Part shown: positions 17,564 through 27,280 of the stretch, piece by piece
Layout of the letters: each line of letters begins with the position of its first letter
How positions within the stretch are numbered: the first letter of the stretch is position 1
Assembly: GCA_946886075.1 (NCBI GenBank)
Contig: CAMPHR010000001.1
Location: forward strand, 62,001 to 126,000
Source: an uncultured Novosphingobium sp.
GTDB lineage: Bacteria; Pseudomonadota; Alphaproteobacteria; Sphingomonadales; Sphingomonadaceae
Length of the DNA stretch: 64,000 nucleotides
Direction of reading: 5' to 3'
Position numbers and translations under genes: made by a program
Notes under the pieces: generated by a model
What the model was told of the DNA's origin: nothing
The model's input: only the letters and a program-made list of their open reading frames with translations
Database searches by the model: none

Positions 17564-19213
17564 TCAGTTGCTTTCGGCCAGTTCGGGCCACAGCGCACGA
17601 AGCGCGATCTTGTTGATTTTCTGGGACTGGTTGCGCGGCAGAGGTTCCGCCGAAAAGGCAACGCGCACCGGCGCTTTGTAGGGCGCGAGCCTGCCCGCGA
17701 CCCAATCGATGACGCTGCGTTCATCCAGACCCTCCGCCTGAACCACCGCGACCAGCGCTTCGCCCAGTCGCTCGTCCGCGATGCCGAACGTCGCGCATTC
17801 GGTGATTTGCGGCATTTCGCTCAGGACACGCTCGACCTCGGCGCAATAGATATTCTCGCCGCCTGAAATCACCATGTCCTTGGCGCGGTCGACGATGAAG
17901 ATATAGCCGTCCTCGTCCTGATAACCGATGTCGCCCGTCCGCAACCAACCGTCCGCCGTGAAGGTCTTCGCCGTCTCCTCCGGCCGGTTCCAATAACCGT
18001 TCATGATCATGGCACTGCGCACGATGATCTCGCCGGTCTCATTGGGCCCGCAGACTGCGCCATCCTCCCGTTCGATGCGCAGATCAACGAGCGGCAGAAC
18101 CCGCCCCGCCGACGCCCGCGCCGCCAGGAAATCCGCCCCCACCGCCTGCGCGATCGCGCCCGACGTTTCGGTCATGCCATAGCCGGTCCCGATCATCGCA
18201 TGGGGGCACAGCTTGCGGACTTCCTCCAGCAGGTTGAGCGGCAGCGCCTGACCGCCCGATCCGATGTTGCGCACGGAACTAAGGTCGGCATCCTTAGTGC
18301 GCGCACGATGCACCATGTCCCACAGCATGGTGGGGACGGTGGACAGCTGCGTGACCCGCTCCCGCTCGATAAGGCGGACTGCTTCCTCCGCATCCCAGCG
18401 GCGCATGATGACGATCTTGCCGCCCGACAGGAACGGCGCAAGGAAGCCAGAGCCCAGCCCCGAAATATGGAAAAGCGGATAGACGAGCAAAATGGCCTGG
18501 GGCGGAACCTGCGCTGCAATGGCTTCCACCGGAACGCCATATTCGCGCGCCATATTATGCAGCACCATCATTCCGGTCAGCTGCGTGCCCAGCAACCCCG
18601 TGATCAAGCTGCGATGAGACAGGACCGCGCCCTTTACCCGCCCGGTCGTGCCCGATGTGAACAATATGGCGCAGGGATCAGCCGGTCCGGCGGTCGCATT
18701 GTCCGCCGCGCCGGGGAGCGCGTCCCCTAGCGGTTGCGTCACGTCGATCAACCGGCCCGCATAGCCTCCTTCGCGCAGGAGTGCAGCGCGCTCGGTATCG
18801 GCCAGCACAAGCTCCGGCGTCACCTCCTCAACCATGGCGTTGAGTTCAGTCGCCGATCCGCGGCTGTTGAGCAGCGCCGCAACACCGCCCTGCTTCACCA
18901 CCGCCAAAAATGCCACCATCCACTCGGCCCGGTTGCGCATGCTTATGGCGACCCTCTGCCCCCGCACGATGCCGAGACGGCTGGCCAGATCGTCCCGCCA
19001 GGCAAACAGCTCGTCAAAGCTCACCCGCCGCTCACGCTCGGCGCTGTTGAAATCGACGATGCAGGTCTGATCGCCGAAGCGCCGCGCTCCTTCGATCAGC
19101 AAGTTCAGGTCAGAAGGCGCATTGACGAAGAAGCGCATGCCATCCTGCTCGCCAATTTCGAAAGGCGTGCCGGGTGCGGTGACAGCCGCGAAAATGGGAT
19201 CGATCTTGCTCAT
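17564..19213 (-). CDS. AMP-binding acyl-CoA synthetase
   Basis: 549 residues from ATG 19213, which has AAGGA five bases upstream. A longer frame exists but does not match the family. The ATP-binding loop is LFTSGTTGRVKG, the A5 motif is GYGMTE, the A8 region is WLRTGDIGYQDEDGYIFIVD, and the C-terminal lysine region is NQSQKINK. As the first gene of the - strand array it would activate the carboxylic substrate to its CoA thioester before oxidation by the dehydrogenase pair. Confidence 0.92.
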   Translation of the reverse strand: MSKIDPIFAAVTAPGTPFEIGEQDGMRFFVNAPSDLNLLIEGARRFGDQTCIVDFNSAERERRVSFDELFAWRDDLASRLGIVRGQRVAISMRNRAEWMVAFLAVVKQGGVAALLNSRGSATELNAMVEEVTPELVLADTERAALLREGGYAGRLIDVTQPLGDALPGAADNATAGPADPCAILFTSGTTGRVKGAVLSHRSLITGLLGTQLTGMMVLHNMAREYGVPVEAIAAQVPPQAILLVYPLFHISGLGSGFLAPFLSGGKIVIMRRWDAEEAVRLIERERVTQLSTVPTMLWDMVHRARTKDADLSSVRNIGSGGQALPLNLLEEVRKLCPHAMIGTGYGMTETSGAIAQAVGADFLAARASAGRVLPLVDLRIEREDGAVCGPNETGEIIVRSAMIMNGYWNRPEETAKTFTADGWLRTGDIGYQDEDGYIFIVDRAKDMVISGGENIYCAEVERVLSEMPQITECATFGIADERLGEALVAVVQAEGLDERSVIDWVAGRLAPYKAPVRVAFSAEPLPRNQSQKINKIALRALWPELAESN

Positions 19214-19654
19214 GCTATCCTTCGGGATCACCTTAACCGCCGTGGAATTGTCCGACAGGGGATCGCGCAGGAGCCTTAGCCCCCGTTCAATCCCGGCATC
19301 CTCCATCCTCGACTCAATCGTAGTTATGCTTGGTGCCAAGCTTATTCCCCCATGCGCGTAATTCAACAAGATTTTTTTTCCGCATGATTGACCCGCCGGA
19401 TTTGTCTCCTCGCCGGCCGCGCATCCTGAGCGAACCATCTCGAACTTTCATATAATTCAGCTGATATTCGACCAATTGGTTTGCACTCCGCGTCGGATGA
19501 AATTGCGCTCCTCATCGCCGCTCATTTGCGCAGTGAACAATCATATTCGGAATTAATGGATTTACAAATTACGAGTTTTGGAGAATCTTGAGTCGCATCG
19601 CACCGCCCCTGGGAGCAGAGTGCGATTCTTCTAGGTGAGGTTCTGGACGTCGAA
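19214..19654. promoter_or_regulatory. Divergent control region of the Rieske/acyl-CoA cluster
   Basis: 441 bp without a convincing gene, between a - strand operon and a + strand SDR gene. It holds an exact palindrome ACCAATTGGT (19471-19480) and a dyad GCTTGG-tg-CCAAGC (19328-19341). A run of eight T lies near 19372-19379 and an AT-rich part near 19540-19580. The two dyads are candidate operators for the Lrp pair or another regulator. I could not fix either promoter with confidence. Confidence 0.5.
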
Positions 19655-20428
19655 ATGAGCGAGGATTTTCAAGGCCGCGTCGCCATCATCACAGGCGGCA
19701 GCGATGGCATCGGCCTCGCGACGGCCACCCTGCTGGCGCAGCGGGGCGCACAGGTGATTATCTGCGGGCGCAGGCAGGCGCTTCTCGATAGTGCACGCGA
19801 CAGTATTTCCGCGCAGGGCGGCCTCATCGAAGCGGTTCAGCTGGACGTTGCCGACACCGACGCGCTGACGGCAATGATCGAAGGCGTTGCGCAGAAATAT
19901 GGCCGCCTGGACATGCTGGTGAACAACGCCATGTCCACCCATTATGCGCCGATAGCCAAGTTGACGCTCGACCATTGGCGCAAGGATTTCGCCGTCAACA
20001 GCGACGCCGCCTTCGTCAGCACAAAGGCTGCGCTGAAGGTCATGGCGGCAGCGGGCGAGGGAGCGATCGTCAACATCGCCTCGACATGCGGCATTCGCGC
20101 AACCGTGAACATGGCAAGCTATTCCGCGTCCAAGGCCGCATTGGTGCACTTCACCGCCGCCGCCGCGATGGAAGCCGCGCCGCTCGGCATCCGCATCAAC
20201 GCCATCATCCCAGGGCAAGTGCAGACTGCACCCACGGAACTGTTTTCCGCGCGCGCATCCGATACTGCCGCTCGCACAACCGCCGCCATTCCAATGCAGC
20301 GTGGCGGCCAACCTGAAGAACTGGCGCAGGCCATCGTCTTCATGCTGTCGGACGCTGCAAGTTACATCACGGGAACGGCATTACCGGTGGACGGCGGGAA
20401 AGCCGCTCAGCTGTATATGCCCGGCTGA
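19655..20428 (+). CDS. SDR family oxidoreductase
   Basis: 257 residues. TGGSDGIGLA at 10-19 binds NAD(P), NNAM is near 88, and YSASK holds the catalytic pair near 152. The end GTALPVDGGKAAQL is typical of FabG-like SDRs. It is divergent from the acyl-CoA synthetase operon and immediately upstream of the TonB receptor, so it is probably part of the same regulon. Substrate unknown. Confidence 0.87.
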   Translation: MSEDFQGRVAIITGGSDGIGLATATLLAQRGAQVIICGRRQALLDSARDSISAQGGLIEAVQLDVADTDALTAMIEGVAQKYGRLDMLVNNAMSTHYAPIAKLTLDHWRKDFAVNSDAAFVSTKAALKVMAAAGEGAIVNIASTCGIRATVNMASYSASKAALVHFTAAAAMEAAPLGIRINAIIPGQVQTAPTELFSARASDTAARTTAAIPMQRGGQPEELAQAIVFMLSDAASYITGTALPVDGGKAAQLYMPG

Positions 20429-20540
20429 TAGCCGGACGAGAAATCCCTGAACTCTTCAGTCAATACATGAATTTTGGCGAGAAATACGCGCCGATATCAT
20501 CCTCATTACCGACGTAATAATATCCAAGGGAGAGATACTA

Positions 20541-23084
20541 ATGTCCAAGACATGCAGATATGCAGCACTACAACTGATCATGGGGGTCAGCAGCCTCGCG
20601 ATCGCCAGTCAGTCCCTGGCTCAGACCGATGCCGAACCGGCGCAATCCGGTCTCGAAGAAATTGTCGTTACCGCCCAAAAGCGCGCCCAAAATCTTCAGG
20701 ATGTGCCCATCGCGATCAGCGCGATCAGTTCTGAAAAGGTGGAGCAGCTCGGCATTCGCGACAGCCGCGACTTGAGCGGCCTCGCCCCTAACGTCGTCGT
20801 GACCCAGGGCACCACCAGCAACGCCGCCGCCGTCTTCTCCATCCGCGGCATTTCGAACGGCGGCAGCGAAAGCTTCGGTATCGACGCTGCGAACGGTCTG
20901 TATGTGGACGGCGTGTATATTGCTCGCGGCGGCGCCTTGGGTCTTGGCGTCTCGGACATCGAACGGGTAGAAGTTCTGCGCGGCCCCCAGGGCACGCTCT
21001 TTGGCCGCAACACGACGGGCGGTGCGATCCACTTCATCACCCGCGCCCCCTCATCGACCTTCCGTCTGAAAGCTGAGGCTGGCTACGGAAATTTCAACGC
21101 TTGGAACGGCAAAATATCGGTCGATCCGGGCGAGATCGCGGGCATCTCGACCAGCTTTACCTACAGCCACAGCGAACGTGATGGCGTCATCGACAACATC
21201 CTGCAGCCGCGCGATTCCCGCGATCCGGGCGCTCGGAAATCGGACGCGTTCCGCGCCGCAGCCCGCATTGACTTGGGCGGCACGGGCAGCATCCAGTATA
21301 TTTTCGACTGGAACCGCATCAAGGGCACGCCGCTCCCCTTCGTTCTCACCAATGTTTCGGACGGCACGCCAAACGCGCCAATCAACGTCGACGGCCGTCA
21401 GGCAGTGGTGACGCAGCAGGCGCCGGTTGCCCAATATCTCGCAGGCGCGACCTTCGCCGATCCCGAATGCGCGGCCCTTGCTGCCCCTGAACGTCGCTAT
21501 CGGCATGAGGTCTGCAACAACGTCCTCAGCCGCGCTGTTGACAAGACCTGGGGTCACAATCTTCAGGTCCAGAATGACTTCGGTGGGTTCAAGGTCAAGT
21601 CGACGACCGGCTATCGTTTCTGGAACAGTGACAATGTGACGGATCTCGATGGCCTCGGTGCTTTCAGTGGTCCGGCATTTTCGAACGCAACATTGTTCAA
21701 CGGCATGCCCGCAGACTTACTGCGTCGTACGGGAGCACTGCCTGCGGCGGCAATTCCGTTTATCTCCGCAGCGCCTCTGCCGACGATCACCCAGGATCTG
21801 TTCTCCGTCGAAAATCATCGTCGGCACAAGCAGTTCAGCCAGGAAGTCGAAATCTCCGGTGACAGCAACTCGCTGGACTGGGTCGTCGGCGGCTTCTATT
21901 TCTGGGAAAAGGGTTCCGAAAACGGCCGCCAGAACAGCGGCTTCATCCTCGACACCAACTCCGTGTTCCTCGCCAACTTCGGCCCGCTCGGACCTGAGTT
22001 CGTTGCCGCAAATCCTGCGCGTTACCGCCTGGTCCAGACGCTCGCCCGATTGAACTATACGGCATGGAGCGAAAGCACCGCCGTCTACGGGCAGTTCACC
22101 TTATATCCTGGTGGCCGTGACAGCGGCATCCGCCTCACTGCGGGCGGCCGTTACACCTGGGACGAAAAGAAGATGATCCGTCTTCAGAACGGCGCGGTCG
22201 CGCCCGCCGTGCCGGAATATGGCCAGGCCAAGTTCAGCAAGTTCACCTGGAACCTGATGGCTGGCTATGACGTAGCCGACGGCATCAACCTCTATGCCCG
22301 CGCCGCGACCGGCTATCGTTCGGGTGGTTTCAATTCGCAGGACCCGGCACTCTTCGGCACGAGCCAGCTTGGCGGCTTCGAACCGGAAAAGGTCACTTCC
22401 TATGAAGTGGGCGTGAAGACGGAGCTCCTCGACCGCCGCCTGCGCCTGAACGTGGCAGCCTATCACAACATCTACGACAATCTCGCCGTCATCGGTCCCG
22501 TGACCGACGCACCGGCCGGTACGTTCGCGACGCGCATCATCAATGCGGGCAAGGTCGTATATAACGGCGTTGAAGCAGAAGCACAGGCTGTCCTTTCGGA
22601 CAACTTCTCCATCGACGGCAGCATCGGCTATATCGACATCAAATATAAGGAGTTCCTGGCAGGCCAGTCGCCGGTAGCAGGCGAACCGCCGGTCAATATC
22701 GCGTCGATCGCGACGCCGGGCTACACGTCGCCACTGACGGCCAACGTGGCGCTGAACGCGCAGTTCCCGCTCAACTGGCACAACGCAACGCTGCGCGCGC
22801 GGATCGGGTACACGCATGAAGACGGCAAATATAACTTCAGCAGCTCGCTCGGCTCGCCGTTCAATGAACAGATCAAGGGCGACGACATCGACCTGATCGA
22901 TGCCCAGGTCAGCATTGATGGCTTCTCGCTCGGCTCGGGCGAAGGCGAAGTCCGGCTGTGGGTGAAGAACCTCACCAACGCGAAGGATTTCGTGCGCGGC
23001 ATCGACTATGGCCAGCTGGGCTTTGCGGGCGGCTATTATGCCGAACCGCGGACTTACGGCGTGACCGTCGGCGTCAAATTCTGA
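20541..23084 (+). CDS. TonB-dependent outer-membrane receptor
   Basis: 847 residues. A signal peptide ends near SLAQ, then a TonB-box-like EEIVVTAQKR at residues 34-43, a plug domain with VEVLRGPQGTLFGRNTTGGA near 143-162, and a beta-barrel ending in ...VTVGVKF with the C-terminal aromatic residue. AAGGGAG lies upstream of the ATG. The barrel sequence is of the large sphingomonad catabolic type rather than a siderophore type. It should import the substrate of the divergent cluster. Confidence 0.93.
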   Translation: MSKTCRYAALQLIMGVSSLAIASQSLAQTDAEPAQSGLEEIVVTAQKRAQNLQDVPIAISAISSEKVEQLGIRDSRDLSGLAPNVVVTQGTTSNAAAVFSIRGISNGGSESFGIDAANGLYVDGVYIARGGALGLGVSDIERVEVLRGPQGTLFGRNTTGGAIHFITRAPSSTFRLKAEAGYGNFNAWNGKISVDPGEIAGISTSFTYSHSERDGVIDNILQPRDSRDPGARKSDAFRAAARIDLGGTGSIQYIFDWNRIKGTPLPFVLTNVSDGTPNAPINVDGRQAVVTQQAPVAQYLAGATFADPECAALAAPERRYRHEVCNNVLSRAVDKTWGHNLQVQNDFGGFKVKSTTGYRFWNSDNVTDLDGLGAFSGPAFSNATLFNGMPADLLRRTGALPAAAIPFISAAPLPTITQDLFSVENHRRHKQFSQEVEISGDSNSLDWVVGGFYFWEKGSENGRQNSGFILDTNSVFLANFGPLGPEFVAANPARYRLVQTLARLNYTAWSESTAVYGQFTLYPGGRDSGIRLTAGGRYTWDEKKMIRLQNGAVAPAVPEYGQAKFSKFTWNLMAGYDVADGINLYARAATGYRSGGFNSQDPALFGTSQLGGFEPEKVTSYEVGVKTELLDRRLRLNVAAYHNIYDNLAVIGPVTDAPAGTFATRIINAGKVVYNGVEAEAQAVLSDNFSIDGSIGYIDIKYKEFLAGQSPVAGEPPVNIASIATPGYTSPLTANVALNAQFPLNWHNATLRARIGYTHEDGKYNFSSSLGSPFNEQIKGDDIDLIDAQVSIDGFSLGSGEGEVRLWVKNLTNAKDFVRGIDYGQLGFAGGYYAEPRTYGVTVGVKF

Positions 23085-23117
23085 CAAGCCTTCGGGGCAT
23101 TTAAGCGCCTCTCCCAT

Positions 23118-23151
23118 GCCCCGTCTCTTGCTGGAGGCGGGGCCTTTTTTT
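23118..23151 (+). terminator. Intrinsic terminator after the TonB receptor gene
   Basis: A 10-bp stem (23118-23127 with 23134-23143, one G-T wobble) and a 6-nt loop are followed by T7 (23145-23151). Confidence 0.9.
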
Positions 23152-23238
23152 GTGGGTAACGGCAGATCATTTCACTTCGCGTTCAGGCCCGCATCGCTAG
23201 AAGATCCTTAGGCCACATCGCGAAGAAAGAGGGTAAAG

Positions 23239-24771
23239 TTGCTGAAATCATTGGGCGCCGCTTCCCTTCTCGCCCTGTCATGGGCAGCAACGGCTGCGGA
23301 TGCCGAAACCTACTATGTCAGCTCGACGCTGGGCAATGACAGCTTCACCGGGACGTCCCCAACGCAGCCATGGGAGTCTCTTTCCCGCGTCGCCGCTTTC
23401 CCGCTGCAGCCGGGTGATGAGGTCAAGCTCATGGCAGGGTCACTGTGGCGCGAGCCCCTCAGGCTCACTCGATCCGGCACTGAAAAGGCATCCATCGTCG
23501 TCAGTGCCGATGGCATAGGCTCGCGCCCTCGTATCGACGCTGGCGGCATCTCTCCCTACGGCGTCGCCATCCTCAACGCGGATTATGTGACCGTCAGCGG
23601 CCTTGAGGTTACAAACGACAACATGTCGCCTGCCGCTCGCACCGGCGTCCTCATTTCCGCGGAGGATCGCGGCATCACGCGCGGCATCCGTATCCGCGAC
23701 ATGTATATCCATGACGTGCGCGGCACGAACGACCGCAAGGATAATGGTGGCATCGTCTTCCGCGTAGCCGGGCAGAAGACACCGACAAAGTTCGACGACC
23801 TCATCATCGAACGCAACATCATCTGGCGCGTGGACCGGTCCGGCATCGCCGGGATTAGCGACCAGGTGACGTCCGCCAACTGGTTCCCGAGCGAGAAGGT
23901 CATCATCCGCGATAATTATGTGGAAGATATCGGCGGCGACGGCATAGTTCCACGCGGCACTAGCGGCGCGCTCATCGAGCATAATATCGTCCGCTACGCC
24001 GGGAGCCGCGCGCCCGGCTATAATGCAGGCATCTGGCAATGGAGCACGGACAACAGCCTCCTTCAGCTCAATGAGGCGGCCTACACCCGCACCCGCTATG
24101 ACGGGCAGGGCTTCGATTCAGACTTCAACTCCCGCCGCACGACGCTGCTCTACAATTACAGCCATGACAATGCGGGCGGCTTCCTGCTGATCTGCTCGCC
24201 AAGGCACGACGACAATGGCAATATCGGCAATCATGGAACCGTCGCGCGCTTCAACGTCAGCCGCAATGACGGCACGCGCATCTTCCAGATATCAGGCAAT
24301 GTGTCGGACGCGCTGGTTGAAAAGAATGTCATCCACGTGGGCAAGGCGCTGGACGTCCAGATGGTCGTCGCAACCCAATGGGACGGTTGGGCGCGCGACG
24401 TCCGCTTCCGTGATAATGTCTTCAAGGTCGCCGGCACGGCGCGCTACGGCAGCGAGGTCGGACGCAAAGGCCCCGACTATCTGATCAAGGCTGGCTTCGA
24501 CCCTGTCGAATCTCTCCGCTTCAAGGGCAACAGCTATTTTGGCAGCCATGTCGATGCGCCGGATGACGGCTCAGCCCGGATTGAAACAAGCTATGAGGAA
24601 AAGCCATCCGATTGGCAGGTGCCGCTGTTCGATCCGTCCCGTCCCAACGGCTTCCCCGAATTCATCGAAAACCACCGCAACTGGATGCTCACCATGCTCC
24701 GCCGCGAACTGGGCACCTTCGTGAAACTCAAGCAGCCGAAACGCCTTCAGATCTCCGAGGCGCGCAGGTAA
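23239..24771 (+). CDS. Secreted right-handed parallel beta-helix protein
   Basis: 510 residues. The start is TTG 23239, supported by AGAGGG five bases upstream and by the signal peptide ending near ADA. After YYVSSTLGNDSFTGTSP, a polysaccharide-lyase-like opening, come many short repeats of the beta-helix pattern, for example ADYVTVSGLEVTNDN near 115 and DDLIIERNIIWRVDRSGI near 190. The fold is shared by pectate lyases and other uronan-acting enzymes. No catalytic set can be assigned. It could act on plant or exopolysaccharide in the periplasm or outside. Confidence 0.8.
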   Translation: MLKSLGAASLLALSWAATAADAETYYVSSTLGNDSFTGTSPTQPWESLSRVAAFPLQPGDEVKLMAGSLWREPLRLTRSGTEKASIVVSADGIGSRPRIDAGGISPYGVAILNADYVTVSGLEVTNDNMSPAARTGVLISAEDRGITRGIRIRDMYIHDVRGTNDRKDNGGIVFRVAGQKTPTKFDDLIIERNIIWRVDRSGIAGISDQVTSANWFPSEKVIIRDNYVEDIGGDGIVPRGTSGALIEHNIVRYAGSRAPGYNAGIWQWSTDNSLLQLNEAAYTRTRYDGQGFDSDFNSRRTTLLYNYSHDNAGGFLLICSPRHDDNGNIGNHGTVARFNVSRNDGTRIFQISGNVSDALVEKNVIHVGKALDVQMVVATQWDGWARDVRFRDNVFKVAGTARYGSEVGRKGPDYLIKAGFDPVESLRFKGNSYFGSHVDAPDDGSARIETSYEEKPSDWQVPLFDPSRPNGFPEFIENHRNWMLTMLRRELGTFVKLKQPKRLQISEARR

Positions 24772-24793
24772 TAACCGCAACCACCCCACCTCC

Positions 24794-24863
24794 GTTCGGG
24801 CTGAGCCTGTCGAAGCCCTTATCTTCTTAAAGAACAGAAAAGCCCTTCGACAAGCTCAAGACG
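24794..24863. repeat. Sphingomonad REP-like dyad
   Basis: The left arm TTCGGGCTGAGCCTGTCGAAG and the right arm CTTCGACAAGCTCA are imperfect inverted copies with a short A/T-rich spacer. This type of dyad is widespread between sphingomonad genes. It lies between a + strand gene end and a - strand gene end and may help terminate both transcripts. Confidence 0.7.
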
Positions 24864-24919
24864 GCCGGCGAATAGAAGGCAAAGTAGCTCACGAAAACGC
24901 CATCCTTCAAACCGCGAGG

Positions 24920-25762
24920 TCACCCCACACCAAGCCGCTCCGCGTGCCAGTGCAAATGCTCGCCCATGAAGCTCGATATGAAATAATAGCTATGATCATA
25001 GCCCTCCCGCATGTTGAGCGTCAGCCTGATCCCCGCCACATCGCAAGCCGCGCGCAGCAACTCCGACCGCAACTGCTCATTCAGAAACGCGTCGTCAGTC
25101 CCCTGATCCACCAGCAATTCGGGCACACGCGCCCCGTCCTCGATCAAGGCAACAGCGTCATGCTTCCGCCACGCAGCCCGATCTTGCCCCAGATAGCCGC
25201 CTAGCGCCTTCTCTCCCCAGGCCACCTGACCGGGCGCAACAATCGGCGCGAAAGCCGACACCGCCTTGAACCGCTCCGGATGACGCAGCCCGATGGTCAG
25301 CGCGCCATGGCCGCCCATAGAATGCCCCATGATCGACTGGCGGCTCATGTCGGCCGGAAAATTCTCCGCGATCAGGGCGGGCAGTTCCTCGGCAACATAG
25401 GACCACATCCGATAATGGCGATCGAACGGCGCCTGCGTCGCATCCACATAAAATCCCGCCCCAAGGCCAAAGTCATAAGCCCCCGCAGGATCATCGGGCA
25501 CCCCTTCCCCGCGCGGTGACGTGTCCGGCGCGACGAAGATCAGCCCCAGCTCCGCGCAAGCCTTCCGGAACTCGCCCTTCTCCGTCACATTGGCATGGGT
25601 GCAGGTGAGGCCCGAAAGATACCAGACCACCGGCAGCTTCGCTCCGTCCGCATGCAGTGGAACGTAGACGGAAAAGCTCATCTCCCTCCCCGTCTCGACC
25701 GACGCATGTTTGTAAACGCCCTGCACGCCGCCAAAGGCCTTGTTAGCGCTGACCTGCTCCAT
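24920..25762 (-). CDS. fghA: S-formylglutathione hydrolase
   Basis: 280 residues, the usual length for the esterase D/FGH family. The nucleophile elbow is GHSMGGHGA near residue 146. The acid and histidine are in QGTDDAFL near 221 and YDHSYYF near 256, and the YLSGLTCTHANV oxyanion segment is near 49. It hydrolyses S-formylglutathione to formate and glutathione in the cytoplasm. It lies 8 bp after frmA, so the two form the glutathione-dependent formaldehyde oxidation operon. Confidence 0.95.
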   Translation of the reverse strand: MEQVSANKAFGGVQGVYKHASVETGREMSFSVYVPLHADGAKLPVVWYLSGLTCTHANVTEKGEFRKACAELGLIFVAPDTSPRGEGVPDDPAGAYDFGLGAGFYVDATQAPFDRHYRMWSYVAEELPALIAENFPADMSRQSIMGHSMGGHGALTIGLRHPERFKAVSAFAPIVAPGQVAWGEKALGGYLGQDRAAWRKHDAVALIEDGARVPELLVDQGTDDAFLNEQLRSELLRAACDVAGIRLTLNMREGYDHSYYFISSFMGEHLHWHAERLGVG

Positions 25763-25770
25763 GCCGCCGC

Positions 25771-26883
25771 TCAGAACACCACGACGCTGCGGATGCTCTC
25801 GCCCGCATGCATCAGGTCAAATCCCTTGTTGATCTCCTCCAATGTCAGCACATGGGTGATCATCGGATCGATCTCGATCTTGCCGTTCATGTACCAATCG
25901 ACGATCTTGGGCACGTCCGTTCGCCCCTTCGCCCCGCCAAAGGCGCTGCCCTGCCACACGCGTCCAGTGACCAGCTGGAACGGCCGCGTCGAGATTTCCT
26001 TGCCCGCTTCCGCAACGCCGATGACGGTCGAAACACCCCAGCCACGATGGCACGCCTCCAGCGCCTGCCGCATGACTTCGGTATTGCCGGTGCAGTCGAA
26101 CGTGTAATCCGCGCCGCCATCAGTCAGTGCGACCAGATCAGCGACGACCTCGGCCGTGTTCTTGCCCCGCGGATTGTAGAAATGGGTCATGCCAAAGCGC
26201 TTGCCCCACTCGGCCTTCCCGTCATTCACATCGACGCCGATGATGCGGTCCGCCCCCACCATGCGCGCGGCCTGCAGGACATTGAGGCCGATGCCGCCAA
26301 GGCCAAAGACAATGACGTTGGAACCGGGCGTAACCTTCGCCGAATTGATGACAGCGCCCACACCCGTCGTCACGCCGCAGCCGACATAGCAGCTCTTGTC
26401 GAACGGCGCGTCCTCCCGGATCTTCGCCACGGCAATTTCCGGCAGCACGGTGAAGTTCGAAAAGGTCGAGCAGCCCATATAGTGAAAGATCGTCTGCCCC
26501 TTGTAGCTGAACCGGCTCGTCCCGTCCGGCATCAACCCCTGGCCCTGCGTCGCGCGGATCGCGGTGCACAGGTTCGTCTTCCCGCTAAGGCAGCTTTTGC
26601 ACTGGCGGCATTCGGGCGTGTAGAGCGGGATCACATGATCCCCCGGCTTGACCGACGTCACGTCCGGTCCGACCTCACGCACGACCCCAGCACCTTCATG
26701 GCCCAGGATCGACGGGAAGATGCCTTCGCTGTCGAACCCGTCCAGCGTATAGGCGTCGGTATGGCAGATGCCGGTCGCCATGATCTCGACCAGCACCTCG
26801 CCAGCCTTGGGACCCTCCAGATCAACCTCGACAATCTCCAGGGGCTTCTTCGCTTTAAAAGCGACAGCGGCGCGGGTCTTCAT
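25771..26883 (-). CDS. frmA: S-(hydroxymethyl)glutathione dehydrogenase (class III alcohol dehydrogenase)
   Basis: 370 residues of zinc MDR enzyme. The catalytic zinc ligands include C and H in [11 protein letters not shown] and the GHEGAG motif near 66. Structural zinc cysteines are in [17 protein letters not shown] near 92-108, and [14 protein letters not shown] near 195 binds NAD. It oxidises the formaldehyde-glutathione adduct. Formaldehyde is released when lignin-derived methoxyaromatics are demethylated, which fits the catabolic setting. The upstream region holds a riboswitch and hairpin 130 bp and more away. Confidence 0.96.
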   Translation of the reverse strand: MKTRAAVAFKAKKPLEIVEVDLEGPKAGEVLVEIMATGICHTDAYTLDGFDSEGIFPSILGHEGAGVVREVGPDVTSVKPGDHVIPLYTPECRQCKSCLSGKTNLCTAIRATQGQGLMPDGTSRFSYKGQTIFHYMGCSTFSNFTVLPEIAVAKIREDAPFDKSCYVGCGVTTGVGAVINSAKVTPGSNVIVFGLGGIGLNVLQAARMVGADRIIGVDVNDGKAEWGKRFGMTHFYNPRGKNTAEVVADLVALTDGGADYTFDCTGNTEVMRQALEACHRGWGVSTVIGVAEAGKEISTRPFQLVTGRVWQGSAFGGAKGRTDVPKIVDWYMNGKIEIDPMITHVLTLEEINKGFDLMHAGESIRSVVVF

Positions 26884-27012
26884 GCAGCATTCCTCATGTC
26901 GGATGTCGGAGCTGCACAGCAGTGGTTCAATTTGACCGCGCGATCAAGCCGCCGGTCGATGTCACGCATCAGGATTTCTGGCGATCAGATAAGAGCCTTG
27001 CGGCAAAAGAAT

Positions 27013-27062
27013 GAAGCACAGCGTCCCGGGTGGGGAGATGGGTCTTTGGGACGCTGTGCTTC
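27013..27062 (-). terminator. Perfect 15-bp inverted repeat, terminator-like on the - strand
   Basis: GAAGCACAGCGTCCC (27013-27027) and its exact complement (27048-27062) flank a 20-nt loop. Reading the - strand, the hairpin is followed by ATTCTTTTG. It would end a transcript that starts upstream of the riboswitch at 27281-27366. The loop can also pair with flanking sequence (CGGGT with ACCCG, GGAGA with TCTCC), so an alternative fold is possible. Confidence 0.55.
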
Positions 27063-27094
27063 TCTCCCATAGTGCGACCCGAGGGAGTTACAGT

Positions 27095-27271
27095 TCAGGG
27101 GCGGCTGAAACCGCCCGACGATGACCGCTTGAGAAATCCGCATGAGGGCCGCCAAGGCTGATCACAGCCTGCGTTCCCCAAACCCGATGGCAAATTCACG
27201 AACGACGCCAGTGCTGCCCAACCGAGTGGACCGAAGTTCATGAATGAAGAAGAGAGGCCAAGCGGTTGCAT
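27095..27271 (-). CDS. Possible 58-residue ORF directly downstream of the riboswitch
   Basis: The ATG at 27271 has an AGGA nine bases upstream, at the very 3' edge of the riboswitch, which would let ligand binding control translation. The predicted product begins MQPLGLSSSFMNFGPLGWAA and has no homologue I recognise. It has a mildly hydrophobic N-terminal half and a basic Ser/Gly-rich end. Codon third positions are less GC-biased than in neighbouring genes, so it may not be a real gene. The hairpins AGGCTG-atca-CAGCCT (27155-27170) and GGGCGG/CCGCCC (27099-27116) lie within it and may instead be RNA structure. Confidence 0.35.
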   Translation of the reverse strand: MQPLGLSSSFMNFGPLGWAALASFVNLPSGLGNAGCDQPWRPSCGFLKRSSSGGFSRP

Positions 27272-27280
27272 CGCATCAAA

